Shown here: positions 17,488 through 26,790 of the stretch, piece by piece
Layout of the letters: each line of letters opens with the position of its first letter
How positions within the stretch are numbered: position 1 is the first letter of the stretch
DNA from: CAYQUC01 sp964514215
Lineage (GTDB): Bacteria > Pseudomonadota > Gammaproteobacteria > UBA6429 > Thiohalophilaceae
Reading direction: 5' to 3'
NCBI GenBank assembly: GCA_964514215.1
Contig: CAZEPW010000002.1
Coordinates: 1-64,000, forward strand
DNA length: 64,000 nt
The notes under the pieces: model-generated
Database searches by the model: none
Told to the model about the DNA's origin: nothing
Seen by the model: the letters and a program-made list of their open reading frames with translations, nothing else
Position numbers and translations under genes: made by a program

Positions 17488-19521
17488 ATGTTTAATTTAA
17501 TTAATTTAAGTACCCGCTTTCGTATCCGGAGCAAGTTGTGGTTTGGTTTTGGTTTGTTAATGGCTATTTTAACCGTTATTTCTTTCACTACGTTGAAGAG
17601 TATCTCTTCCGTTAATAATAGTGTTAATAGCGTGGTTCGAGTTAGTCAGCCAATGGTGTTAGCTTCGATGGAATTAGTTGATGCTTTAGATCAAGCAAAT
17701 TCTGCTTTGGGGTTTTATTTATTAAGTCATGAAGAAAGTGAAAAACAAGCTTATTTAAGTTCTCTAAAAAAACTAAAACAGTTACTGGTCACGATTAAAG
17801 AACTTCCTGCAACAAAATCAAGTCGTCATATTCAAAAAAATATTGCTGAAATTGAAAAAAATATTAAAATTTACAGCTTGTATAAAGCTGAAATGCTAGT
17901 TTTAGCCGTTGATTTTAATAAAAATTTTAAGGGTATAGGACTGTCTGCGCAAAAAATGAATCCACTGGCTCGCGAAATTCAACAGAGTTTTTCCGAAATG
18001 TTATTATCAGAGGAAAATGAAGAGGTAACAACAGAACGAAGACCATTATTAATTGATATTATGAAAATTCGTTTGCATTGGTTAAGCATTATTAACGCCA
18101 CTCGTTCTTACATGGCTTTTCGGGGACAGCCATCACTAGATAATTTAAAAATATTTCGTAGTGCTGTGCTTGATGATTTAAAAAAAATAGCATCTTATGG
18201 TGAGTTAATCACGTTTGAACAGGAAGAGGCATTAAATTCAGCGAAGACCAATATTAAGCGTTATTATATTTTGTTGGATAAAATGATAAGCATACACAGC
18301 AGCGCACAGTGGCGTTCCGATTCTTATATTATTCGAACTAAACTCGCGCCGCTGGTTTATAAAATAAAAACTCAAATTAATTTGTTGGTTAATAATGAAA
18401 AAATAAAATCGAATCAATTATCGGAAGATTTAGAGATTAAAGTTGATTCAATTACAACATTGGTTCTAACATTATTAATCCTTGGTTTGCTGTTGGGCGC
18501 GGGTAGTGCTGCTTTTATTACTTATTTAATTACTAAACCATTGGGGGACGCGGTATTAGCTTTAACCGATATCGCAGAAGGCGAAGGTGATTTAACCAGT
18601 CGTTTGAATGCTACTGGTCGAGATGAAATTGCAGATTTAGGACGGAGCTTTAATAGCTTTGTTAGTAAAATACAAACAACTATTGGAAATGTTGCTGCAG
18701 CAACCGAGCAATTGGCATCGGCTGCAGAAGAAATGGATGTTATAACCATTGATACTCGAGAGGGAGCGGGTCGCCAACAATCGGAAACTGATTTGGTTGC
18801 TACTGCAATGAATGAAATGACCGCTACTGTGCAAGAAGTGGCAAAAAATGCTTTAACTGCCGCAGATGCCGCTCAACAGGCAAATAATTATGCCGAAGAA
18901 GGACGTAATACCGTTACTCAAACAATGGACTCAATTGATGTTCTTGCACGTGAAGTGGAAAAGGCGGCGAGTGTTATCCACCGAGTGTCACAAGATAGTG
19001 AGAACATTGGCTCGGTGTTAGAGGTAATTAAAAGCATTGCAGAACAAACAAATTTATTAGCATTAAATGCGGCTATTGAAGCTGCGCGAGCTGGTGAGCA
19101 GGGGCGAGGTTTTGCGGTAGTAGCCGATGAAGTTAGAACACTTGCCAGTCGTACTCAGCAATCAACACAAGAAATTCAATTAATGGTTGAGAGTTTGCAA
19201 TCTGGAACTAAAAATGCAGTCTCTGCGATGGAGTTAGGACAAAATAAGGCTAAGGAAACAGTAGAGCAGGCTTCAGAGGCGGGTTCGGCTTTGCATAATA
19301 TTACTCAGTCAGTGGCTGATATTAATCAAATGAATAACCAAATTGCTGAAGCGGCCAAACAACAAGGTGAAGTGGCTGAAGAAATTAATCAAAACATTAT
19401 TAATATTACGGATGTTGCCAATGAAACCGCTAATGGCGCCGATCAATTGTCCACTGCAAGCTCTGAGCTAGCGAATTTATCTAACGATCTTCAAACGTTA
19501 GTTGGGCGTTTTAAGTATTAG
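17488..19521 (+). CDS. Methyl-accepting chemotaxis protein (first of tandem pair)
   Basis: Transmembrane chemoreceptor of 677 aa. TM1 spans about residues 17-36 and TM2 about 320-350, enclosing a roughly 285-residue periplasmic, mostly helical sensor region without a recognised ligand domain. A HAMP domain follows ('ITKPLGDAVLALTDIAEGEG'). The long helical signalling hairpin has the invariant tip 'EQTNLLALNAAIEAARAGEQ', which docks CheA/CheW. There is no C-terminal CheR-binding pentapeptide; it ends in 'LQTLVGRFKY'. AGGTGA lies 12 bases before the ATG, behind the sigma-28-like promoter. The next gene is a full-length paralogue. Confidence 0.95.
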   Translation: MFNLINLSTRFRIRSKLWFGFGLLMAILTVISFTTLKSISSVNNSVNSVVRVSQPMVLASMELVDALDQANSALGFYLLSHEESEKQAYLSSLKKLKQLLVTIKELPATKSSRHIQKNIAEIEKNIKIYSLYKAEMLVLAVDFNKNFKGIGLSAQKMNPLAREIQQSFSEMLLSEENEEVTTERRPLLIDIMKIRLHWLSIINATRSYMAFRGQPSLDNLKIFRSAVLDDLKKIASYGELITFEQEEALNSAKTNIKRYYILLDKMISIHSSAQWRSDSYIIRTKLAPLVYKIKTQINLLVNNEKIKSNQLSEDLEIKVDSITTLVLTLLILGLLLGAGSAAFITYLITKPLGDAVLALTDIAEGEGDLTSRLNATGRDEIADLGRSFNSFVSKIQTTIGNVAAATEQLASAAEEMDVITIDTREGAGRQQSETDLVATAMNEMTATVQEVAKNALTAADAAQQANNYAEEGRNTVTQTMDSIDVLAREVEKAASVIHRVSQDSENIGSVLEVIKSIAEQTNLLALNAAIEAARAGEQGRGFAVVADEVRTLASRTQQSTQEIQLMVESLQSGTKNAVSAMELGQNKAKETVEQASEAGSALHNITQSVADINQMNNQIAEAAKQQGEVAEEINQNIINITDVANETANGADQLSTASSELANLSNDLQTLVGRFKY

Positions 19522-19571
19522 CGTGCAACAAGCAAAGGTAATCATTAACCACTTTAAATAGTATATTATTT

Positions 19572-21605
19572 ATGACTACATTCACTGTAATAAATAGCCG
19601 CCTTAAAATACGGTCTAAAATTTGGCTTGGTTTTGCGTTAATGACTATTATTTTATGCGTTGTTGCATTAAGTGCGATTCGAAGTTTGATTAATACTCAA
19701 AATAGTATTACAGCTGTTGTTGAATTAAATCAACCAATGGCATTTCATTCGATGATTTTGCTAGAAAAAATTGAACGTTCCGGACAATCTCTCGGATTTT
19801 ATTTGCTTAGTAAAGAAGCTGAATATAAAAAAGAATATCTTGATAATATAACTCAAGCAAAAAAAGAAATCGTTACCTTAAAAAACTTGCCCTTAGTTAA
19901 ACAAAAATTAGTGTTACAAAAACGCATTCGAAGTATCGAAAAGGATATTATTAAATACGATGGTTATCATGACGAGTTGTTTAATTTAGCGACAGATATA
20001 AGTAAAAATATTCCTGCTATGATGTATGCTGCGCGTGAAATAAACCCTGTTAGCCAAGAGTTATTGCAGTTAGTATCACAAGCAATTCTATCAGAAGATG
20101 AAGAAGAGTCAACGAATGAGCGTAGAGCATTATTAAATGATTTTAATGACCTTCGCTATGCTTGGGCAAATGTGATGAGCGGAATACGAGCATTTTTAGC
20201 ATTCCAAGGTGAAAACTCACTTGCTGAAATTAAATTGTACAGTGAAAGTGCCGATCGGTTAATTAAAAAAATCCAATCCAAAGGAGACATTCTTACTTTC
20301 GAGCAAGATGATTCTATCGTGCAATTTTCTGATTTGCTTAAAACCATGCCTAAAAAGCTTCAACACATTATTAAGTTGAGTAAAGGTGATAAGTGGCAAC
20401 AAGACTCTTATCTTTTACGTAGCCAAGTTGGGCCGTTATTACATAAAATTGGGACTCAATTAAATTTATTAATTTCGGAACAAAAAACACAAACGGAATT
20501 AACCAGTAATGAACTCTTGGTTGAAGTGGCTGATACCATTTATATTGTGATTAGTATGTTATTGGTTGGGATTGTTATTGCGTTATTTGCTGGTTGGTTA
20601 ATTAGTTATATGATTACGAAACCATTGAATAATACTGTAAAAGCGATGCACGATATAGCCGATGGCGAAGGTGATTTAACCAGTCGTTTATCGGCAAGAG
20701 GTACTGATGAAATTTCTGATTTAGCGAAAGGTTTTAATAATTTTGTTGCGAAAGTGCAAGAAACAATTTATGAAGTTTCAGGTTCAACCTCACAATTAGC
20801 TGCAGCAGCAGAAAAAATGTTATTAATAACGGATGAAACTCGTGCAGGTACGAGTAAACAGCAACATGAAACAGATCTGGTGGCAACGGCCATGACCGAA
20901 ATGGCTGCGACGGTTCAAGAAGTATCTAAAAATGCCGAGGCAGCATCACTGGCAGCGCAGCAAGCGGATAAACAAGCAACGGAAGGAAATGATATTGTTT
21001 CTAAAACAATTACCGCTATTGATGTCTTAGCAAATGATGTTGATAAAGCCTCTCAGGTCATTAACACTGTGGAAAAAGACAGTGAGAGCATTGGTTCAGT
21101 TTTGTCTGTGATTCAGGGCATTGCAGAGCAAACTAATTTACTGGCATTAAATGCTGCAATTGAGGCAGCACGAGCAGGAGAACAAGGTCGGGGTTTTGCT
21201 GTTGTTGCTGATGAGGTTCGTACTTTGGCTAGTCGAACTCAAGAAGCTACTCGAGAAATTCAAGCAATGATCGAGAAACTGCAACTAGGCAGCCATGATG
21301 CGGTGTTGGTGATGGAATCGAGTTGTGAAAAAGCACGTTCAACGGTACAACAAGCAGTTGAAGCGGGTAACGCTTTAAAAATAATAACCACAGCTGTTGA
21401 AGAAATAAACCAGATGAATAAAGAAATTGCGCAAGCAGCGTTACAGCAGGGTGATGTTGCTGATGAGATAAATATAAATATTGTTAACATAACGGCAGTA
21501 GCCACCCAAACGGCGAGTGGTGCGGATCAATTAACGGCAGCCAGCAACGAGTTGGCTAGTCTATCAAGCAATTTACAAACCTTGGTGACTCGATTTAAAG
21601 TATAA
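19572..21605 (+). CDS. Methyl-accepting chemotaxis protein (second of tandem pair)
   Basis: This paralogue has the same 677-aa length and domain plan: TM1 about 18-38, helical sensor region, TM2 about 317-350, HAMP ('ITKPLNNTVKAMHDIADGEG'), and the signalling hairpin with the same invariant tip. Shared landmarks in the sensor region ('QPM', 'LGFYLLS', 'NERRALL', 'ILTFEQ' versus 'LITFEQ') show the pair arose by duplication. The periplasmic parts have diverged far more than the signalling parts, suggesting different ligands. Only 50 bp separate the genes and no separate promoter was evident, so cotranscription is likely. Confidence 0.95.
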   Translation: MTTFTVINSRLKIRSKIWLGFALMTIILCVVALSAIRSLINTQNSITAVVELNQPMAFHSMILLEKIERSGQSLGFYLLSKEAEYKKEYLDNITQAKKEIVTLKNLPLVKQKLVLQKRIRSIEKDIIKYDGYHDELFNLATDISKNIPAMMYAAREINPVSQELLQLVSQAILSEDEEESTNERRALLNDFNDLRYAWANVMSGIRAFLAFQGENSLAEIKLYSESADRLIKKIQSKGDILTFEQDDSIVQFSDLLKTMPKKLQHIIKLSKGDKWQQDSYLLRSQVGPLLHKIGTQLNLLISEQKTQTELTSNELLVEVADTIYIVISMLLVGIVIALFAGWLISYMITKPLNNTVKAMHDIADGEGDLTSRLSARGTDEISDLAKGFNNFVAKVQETIYEVSGSTSQLAAAAEKMLLITDETRAGTSKQQHETDLVATAMTEMAATVQEVSKNAEAASLAAQQADKQATEGNDIVSKTITAIDVLANDVDKASQVINTVEKDSESIGSVLSVIQGIAEQTNLLALNAAIEAARAGEQGRGFAVVADEVRTLASRTQEATREIQAMIEKLQLGSHDAVLVMESSCEKARSTVQQAVEAGNALKIITTAVEEINQMNKEIAQAALQQGDVADEININIVNITAVATQTASGADQLTAASNELASLSSNLQTLVTRFKV

Positions 21606-21912
21606 AAAAGTAATTATTTGAACTATATAATCAGCAGTAGAAATGAAAAATTAGGATTGCTTAGCATTTTTCACTATTTTATTTGCTGATTTCCCGTCTA
21701 AGCAGTACTGTACCCGGTCTAAAAGTTACTGAATTTGCAAGCTATTTGGATATAGCGTTAAAATCATTTTTAATATAGAGTGTCAAGTTTATCGGCTGAA
21801 CCATTATTTAATGGCAAATCTGAATTAGAAATTAACGGTTTGGAGCGAGTAGTTTTTCCAAACATAATTAAATATCAATTAAATCAAACAGTTAGAAGAA
21901 AATAAATTAAAT
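21606..21912. other. 307-bp region before parE with a possible 41-codon frame
   Basis: No recognised element. A GTG-initiated frame runs 21780-21905 (41 codons, ending just before parE) and has a protein-like composition (LFNGKSELEINGLERVVFP), but it has no ribosome site. TAATAT at 21771-21776 is a possible -10 box so close that the message would be nearly leaderless. It may be a leader peptide, a remnant or chance. Confidence 0.3.
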
Positions 21913-23802
21913 ATGGCTACCAGTTATAATGCTGACGCAATTGAAGTTTTAACCGGTTTAGATCCGGTTAAAAAGCGTCCAGGAATGTACACCCAGACCG
22001 AACGTCCAAATCATCTTGCCCAAGAAGTGTTAGATAATAGCGTTGATGAGGCTGTTGCGGGTTTTGCGACTGAAATTCAAGTTACCTTGTTTAAAGATGG
22101 CTCGATTGAAGTCGAAGATAATGGCCGAGGCATGCCTGTGGATAAACACCAAGGAGAAAAAATTCCGGGTGTTGAAGTCATCATGACTCGATTACACGCT
22201 GGCGGTAAATTTTCTAATAAAAACTACCAATTTTCCGGCGGTTTGCACGGGGTTGGGGTTTCTGTGGTGAATGCGCTATCGAAACAGGTAGATGTATATA
22301 TTAAACGCGATGGCTATGAATATAGCATGTCTTTTGCGCACGGTGATCGAATAAAGCCGCTTAAAAAGCTTGGCGCGGTTGGTAAGCGAGAAACCGGGAC
22401 TCGTCTTCGATTTTGGCCTGAAAAAAAATATTTTGATACCATAAAATTTTCAGTTTCTCGACTAACACACGTATTGCAAGCTAAAGCAGTATTATGTCCA
22501 GGATTGCTCGTTAAATTTTATGATGAAGCAAAGGATAAATCACAAGAATGGTATTATGAGGATGGTCTTAGAGATTATCTATTAAGCTCGATAGGTGATG
22601 TGTTGGTATTACCTGATGAGGGTTTTACTGGCTCAATGAGTGGTAATGAAGAAGCGGTAAGTTGGGCTTTAGTCTGGGTTTCGGAAGGTAGCGAAGGGGT
22701 TAGTGAAAGCTATGTGAATTTAATTCCTACTGCTCAAGGTGGTACGCATGTTAATGGTTTACGAACTGGTTTAACCGAAGCAATTAGAGATTTTTGTGAT
22801 TTACGTAATTTATTACCTCGTGGTGTGAAGCTTGCACCAGAGGATGTTTGGGATAAAGTTAGTTATGTGTTGTCAGTAAAGTTATTTGAACCACAATTTT
22901 CTGGGCAAACTAAAGAACGTTTATCTTCTCGAGAGTGTGCAACATTTGTTTCGGGGGTATTAAAAGATGCTTTCAGTATTTGGTTAAACCAACATGTTGA
23001 TTTTGGTGAGCAAATTGCTGAAATTGCTATTAATAGTGCCCAATCTCGAATGCGTGCAGGTAAAAAAGTTATTCGAAAGAAAGTCATGCAAGGACCAGCA
23101 TTACCCGGCAAATTGTCAGATTGTTCATCTCAGGATGTAGAATTAGGTGAGTTATTTTTGGTTGAAGGGGATTCTGCTGGTGGTTCTACCAAGCAGGCAC
23201 GAGATAGAGTTTTTCAAGCCGTGATGCCATTACGTGGTAAAATTTTAAATACCTGGGAAGTGGACTCTTCACAAGTTTTAGGCTCTCAAGAAGTACACGA
23301 TATTTCTGTTGCTATTGGAGTTGATCCGGGTTCAGAAAAAATTAAAGGATTGCGTTACGGTAAAGTTATTATTTTAGCCGATGCGGATTCCGATGGTGCT
23401 CATATCGCAACATTATTATGTGCGTTATTTTTGCGTCATTTTCCAGCTTTAGTTGCTGCTGGTAACATTTATGTTGCTATGCCACCGTTATACCGAATTG
23501 ATGTCGGTAAAGAAACTTATTATGCATTAGATAACTCTGAGCAGCAGGGTATTCTGGATCGAATTGCGGCTGAAAAGAAAAAAGGTAAAATTTTGATAAC
23601 TCGGTTTAAAGGACTGGGTGAAATGAATCCTATGCAGTTACGAATTACCACGATGGATCCTGATACTCGACGTTTAGTACGTTTAACATCGGAGCCTGGT
23701 GATGGTAGCATTCAAATGATGGATTTATTGTTAGCAAAAAAACGTGCTCCAGATCGAAAAGCGTGGCTTGAAACAAAAGGTGATCTCGCTGATTTACCGT
23801 AA
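21913..23802 (+). CDS. parE: DNA topoisomerase IV subunit B
   Basis: ATPase subunit of the decatenating type II topoisomerase. Of 629 aa. The GHKL ATP site is visible in 'EVLDNSVDEA', 'VEDNGRGMPVDKH' and 'FSGGLHGVGVSVVNALS'. The transducer region has 'KLFEPQFSGQTKERL'. The TOPRIM domain has 'LVEGDSAGGSTKQARDR' and 'ILADADSDGAHI'. The length and the 'TQTERPNHLAQEV' opening separate it from the larger GyrB. parC follows after one small exported protein gene; the close order suggests the three are transcribed together. Confidence 0.95.
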   Translation: MATSYNADAIEVLTGLDPVKKRPGMYTQTERPNHLAQEVLDNSVDEAVAGFATEIQVTLFKDGSIEVEDNGRGMPVDKHQGEKIPGVEVIMTRLHAGGKFSNKNYQFSGGLHGVGVSVVNALSKQVDVYIKRDGYEYSMSFAHGDRIKPLKKLGAVGKRETGTRLRFWPEKKYFDTIKFSVSRLTHVLQAKAVLCPGLLVKFYDEAKDKSQEWYYEDGLRDYLLSSIGDVLVLPDEGFTGSMSGNEEAVSWALVWVSEGSEGVSESYVNLIPTAQGGTHVNGLRTGLTEAIRDFCDLRNLLPRGVKLAPEDVWDKVSYVLSVKLFEPQFSGQTKERLSSRECATFVSGVLKDAFSIWLNQHVDFGEQIAEIAINSAQSRMRAGKKVIRKKVMQGPALPGKLSDCSSQDVELGELFLVEGDSAGGSTKQARDRVFQAVMPLRGKILNTWEVDSSQVLGSQEVHDISVAIGVDPGSEKIKGLRYGKVIILADADSDGAHIATLLCALFLRHFPALVAAGNIYVAMPPLYRIDVGKETYYALDNSEQQGILDRIAAEKKKGKILITRFKGLGEMNPMQLRITTMDPDTRRLVRLTSEPGDGSIQMMDLLLAKKRAPDRKAWLETKGDLADLP

Positions 23803-23910
23803 TATTTTTTAATTCAATATCATCACTCCCCCCATAAACTTTATGTGGTGTTATTTTTAGTATTAATGATAACAGTTAATACTTGTTTAATAATTGGGGG
23901 GTAGTTTAAC

Positions 23911-24426
23911 GTGTTAGGTATTAGAAAAGGTTTAGTTTTATTTTTGGTTGTCGTGTTTAGTTCAAATGTTTCATACGCATACATAGCTAAACAGCAAATA
24001 GCGGTTGAACAACAAAGTGGTTTTATGGCTGGTCAGGTTTGGAGTTATGAAACAAGAAGTCATGAAAAAAAATCGAAACTAACAGTATTAAAAGTAGATT
24101 ATTTTGAAGATGCTGTGGTGGTGCATATTCGGTTAGAAGGGATAAAGTTGCTTGACCCAACTGAGCCACATGGTTTTCGTACCATTGTGCCGCATATGGC
24201 ATTTTTGCAAACGGCATTGCAACAAAGTGTTATTGAATTAGTTAGTGATAATAAACGTCTACCTGAATTTTCGAAAGAATATCAAAATTGGCGGGAAGGT
24301 GATGGTGTTGGTACTGCTTGGGCATGGCATTTTAGTATATTAAGGGCATTATCCGGGTTAGAAGAAATATACAATAGTAAGCAACAGTCTTCATTTACAG
24401 ATAGTAAGATAAATAGTAATAACTAA
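23911..24426 (+). CDS. Exported hypothetical protein between parE and parC
   Basis: Conserved-looking protein of 171 aa with an N-terminal signal peptide (LVLFLVVVFSSNVSYA) and a mature domain starting near 'SGFMAGQVWSYETR'. Later blocks 'VVHIRLEGI', 'VPHMAFLQTALQQSVIEL' and 'LPEFSKEYQNWREG' recall a family of uncharacterised bacterial proteins. The function is unknown. The GTG at 23911 is preceded by GGGGGG at 23896-23901, about ten bases upstream. It lies between the two topoisomerase IV subunits (109 and 36 bp gaps), an unexpected place for an exported protein. Confidence 0.75.
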   Translation: MLGIRKGLVLFLVVVFSSNVSYAYIAKQQIAVEQQSGFMAGQVWSYETRSHEKKSKLTVLKVDYFEDAVVVHIRLEGIKLLDPTEPHGFRTIVPHMAFLQTALQQSVIELVSDNKRLPEFSKEYQNWREGDGVGTAWAWHFSILRALSGLEEIYNSKQQSSFTDSKINSNN

Positions 24427-24462
24427 AGTTTAATTTAAAAAGAATAAGAGAAAATAAACAGC

Positions 24463-26730
24463 ATGGCCACGAATACAGTTGACGATAATATAGAATTGAT
24501 GCCAATTAAAGATTTTACTGAAAAATCTTATCTTGATTATTCTATGTATGTTATTTTAGATCGCGCTTTACCGCATTTGGGTGACGGCTTAAAACCGGTT
24601 CAACGTCGTATTATTTATGCAATGTCAGAATTAGGATTAAAAGCCGGCTCGAAATTTAAAAAATCAGCCCGAACCGTTGGTGATGTATTGGGTAAGTTTC
24701 ATCCTCATGGTGATAGTGCATGTTATGAAGCGATGGTTTTAATGGCGCAGCCGTTTTCTTATCGTTATCCTCTTTTAGAAGGTCAAGGTAACTGGGGATC
24801 GCCAGACGAGCCAAAATCATTTGCTGCTATGCGTTATACCGAGTCGCGTTTATCACCCATTGCTGATTTATTATTATCGGAGTTAGGTCAAGGTACGGTT
24901 GATTGGATGCCAAACTTTGATGGTTCTTTAGATGAGCCGGTATTACTACCATCGAGAATACCTCATATTTTATTAAATGGCACGACGGGGATTGCTGTGG
25001 GTATGGCGACTGATATACCACCGCATAATTTAACAGAGATACTTAACGGTTGTTTATTACTTCTTAAAGAGCCGCAAACAACTTTAACGGATTTATTTAA
25101 AATTGTTAAAGGGCCTGATTATCCGACTGATGCTGAAATTATTACTCCTAATAAAGAAATTAAACAAATGTATAAAACTGGGCGCGGTTCAATTCGTATG
25201 CGTGCAATTTATGAAATGGAAAAGGGTAATATAATTGTAACGGCATTGCCGCACCAAGCATCACCATCTAAAGTTTTAGAGCAGATTGCAGCTCAGATGA
25301 CGGCTAAAAAATTACCATTGGTAGTAGATTTACGAGACGAATCGGATCACGAGAATCCAACACGATTAGTTATAATGACAAAATCTAAAGATGTAAATGT
25401 CAAAGACCTTATGTCGCATTTATTTGTATCAACAGATTTAGAACGAACTTATCGCGTGAATATGAATGTGATTGGTTTAAATGGTAAACCCGGCGTTAGA
25501 AATTTATTAGAATTATTAAGTCAATGGTTAGTCTATCGTAAAGACACTGTACGTAAACGCCTGCAGTATCGTTTAGATAAAGTGGAAAAACGTTTACATA
25601 TTTTAGCGGGTTTAATGAAGTGTTTCTTGAACATTGATGAAGTTATTCACATTATTCGAACTAAAGATAAACCTAAGCAAGAGTTAATGGCTCAGTTCAA
25701 GCTTAGTGATATTCAAGCAGATGCTATTTTAGATTTAAAATTACGTCATTTAGCTAAATTAGAAGAAATTATAATTCGCAAAGAACAAAAAGAGTTAAAA
25801 GCTGAACGTGATGAATTAACCAGTATCTTAGGTTCAAAAGTGCGATTGACAACACTGATTAAAAACGAGTTAACTGAAATTATCAAAACACATGGAGATA
25901 CGCGCCGATCGCCAATTAAAGTTCGTGAAGCTGCTAGCATGATTGATGAGACAGAGTTAATTAGCTCTGAGCCGGTTACTGTTATTCTTTCCGTTAATGG
26001 TTTGGCTCGTAGTGCTAAAGGGCATGAATTGAATCCTGAAGAGGTTAACTTTAAATCGGGAGATATGTATTTAGATAGCACTAAATCGAAAACTAATCAG
26101 ATGTCGATATTTATCGATTCGACAGGGCGTACCTATGGCATTCCAAACCATACTTTACCATCAGGGCGAGGGCTTGGTGAGCCGCTTACTGGTCGTTTAA
26201 CGCCACCAGCTGGTGCTCAGTTTTGTGGCGTTATGAGTGGTGAACCTTCAAAACAATATCTATTATTAACGACTTTTGGTTATGGCTTTGTTGTAACACT
26301 TGAAGATTGTTTAACACGCAATAAAAAAGGCAAGGGAATTGTTAAAGTACCTGAAGGAGCAAAGCTCTTGCCTCCGGTTGCTGTTAGTGATTATGAAAAT
26401 CAGTGGCTTGTTGTGGTATCAAATGATGGGCACATGTTAATTCATTCTTTAGATGAGTTACCCATTATGTCTAAAGGTAAAGGCCTAAGAACAATCAACA
26501 TTCCAACAGCAAAGGCTAAATCCGGAGCTGAATCAGTCGTAGCGGCTACTGTGGTTACTGAGGAAGATAGCTTAGTGATTGATACAGGTTCACGTAAGAC
26601 TGTTTTCACGCAAGATGATATGGCTCCATATGAAGGTGAAGTTGGTAAACGTGGCTTAAAACTACCTCGGGGTTTCCGAACTGTTGTTCGTTTGAAAGTT
26701 GATGTTGAAGAAGAGGATGAAGAAGAATAG
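24463..26730 (+). CDS. parC: DNA topoisomerase IV subunit A
   Basis: DNA-cleaving subunit of topoisomerase IV, 755 aa. The N-terminal winged-helix domain includes 'KPVQRRIIYAM' and the quinolone-resistance region 'HPHGDSACYEAMV'. The catalytic Tyr is in 'AAMRYTESRL'. A coiled-coil with 'DAILDLKLRHLAKLE' follows, then a reduced C-terminal beta-pinwheel with GyrA-box-like degenerate repeats. The tail is strongly acidic (EEEDEEE). In the QRDR the Ser and Glu positions read 'GDSACYE', that is wild-type-like residues known from susceptible enzymes. Confidence 0.95.
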   Translation: MATNTVDDNIELMPIKDFTEKSYLDYSMYVILDRALPHLGDGLKPVQRRIIYAMSELGLKAGSKFKKSARTVGDVLGKFHPHGDSACYEAMVLMAQPFSYRYPLLEGQGNWGSPDEPKSFAAMRYTESRLSPIADLLLSELGQGTVDWMPNFDGSLDEPVLLPSRIPHILLNGTTGIAVGMATDIPPHNLTEILNGCLLLLKEPQTTLTDLFKIVKGPDYPTDAEIITPNKEIKQMYKTGRGSIRMRAIYEMEKGNIIVTALPHQASPSKVLEQIAAQMTAKKLPLVVDLRDESDHENPTRLVIMTKSKDVNVKDLMSHLFVSTDLERTYRVNMNVIGLNGKPGVRNLLELLSQWLVYRKDTVRKRLQYRLDKVEKRLHILAGLMKCFLNIDEVIHIIRTKDKPKQELMAQFKLSDIQADAILDLKLRHLAKLEEIIIRKEQKELKAERDELTSILGSKVRLTTLIKNELTEIIKTHGDTRRSPIKVREAASMIDETELISSEPVTVILSVNGLARSAKGHELNPEEVNFKSGDMYLDSTKSKTNQMSIFIDSTGRTYGIPNHTLPSGRGLGEPLTGRLTPPAGAQFCGVMSGEPSKQYLLLTTFGYGFVVTLEDCLTRNKKGKGIVKVPEGAKLLPPVAVSDYENQWLVVVSNDGHMLIHSLDELPIMSKGKGLRTINIPTAKAKSGAESVVAATVVTEEDSLVIDTGSRKTVFTQDDMAPYEGEVGKRGLKLPRGFRTVVRLKVDVEEEDEEE

Positions 26731-26790
26731 AGTTTGTTTAGGATCGTTCTTATTTCATCATTCTCGCATATTGTTGCTGGGAATTACTTT

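Noticed and set aside
25746..26081. 111-codon minus-strand frame opposite parC
   Set aside because: Antisense shadow; parC motifs are continuous across it.
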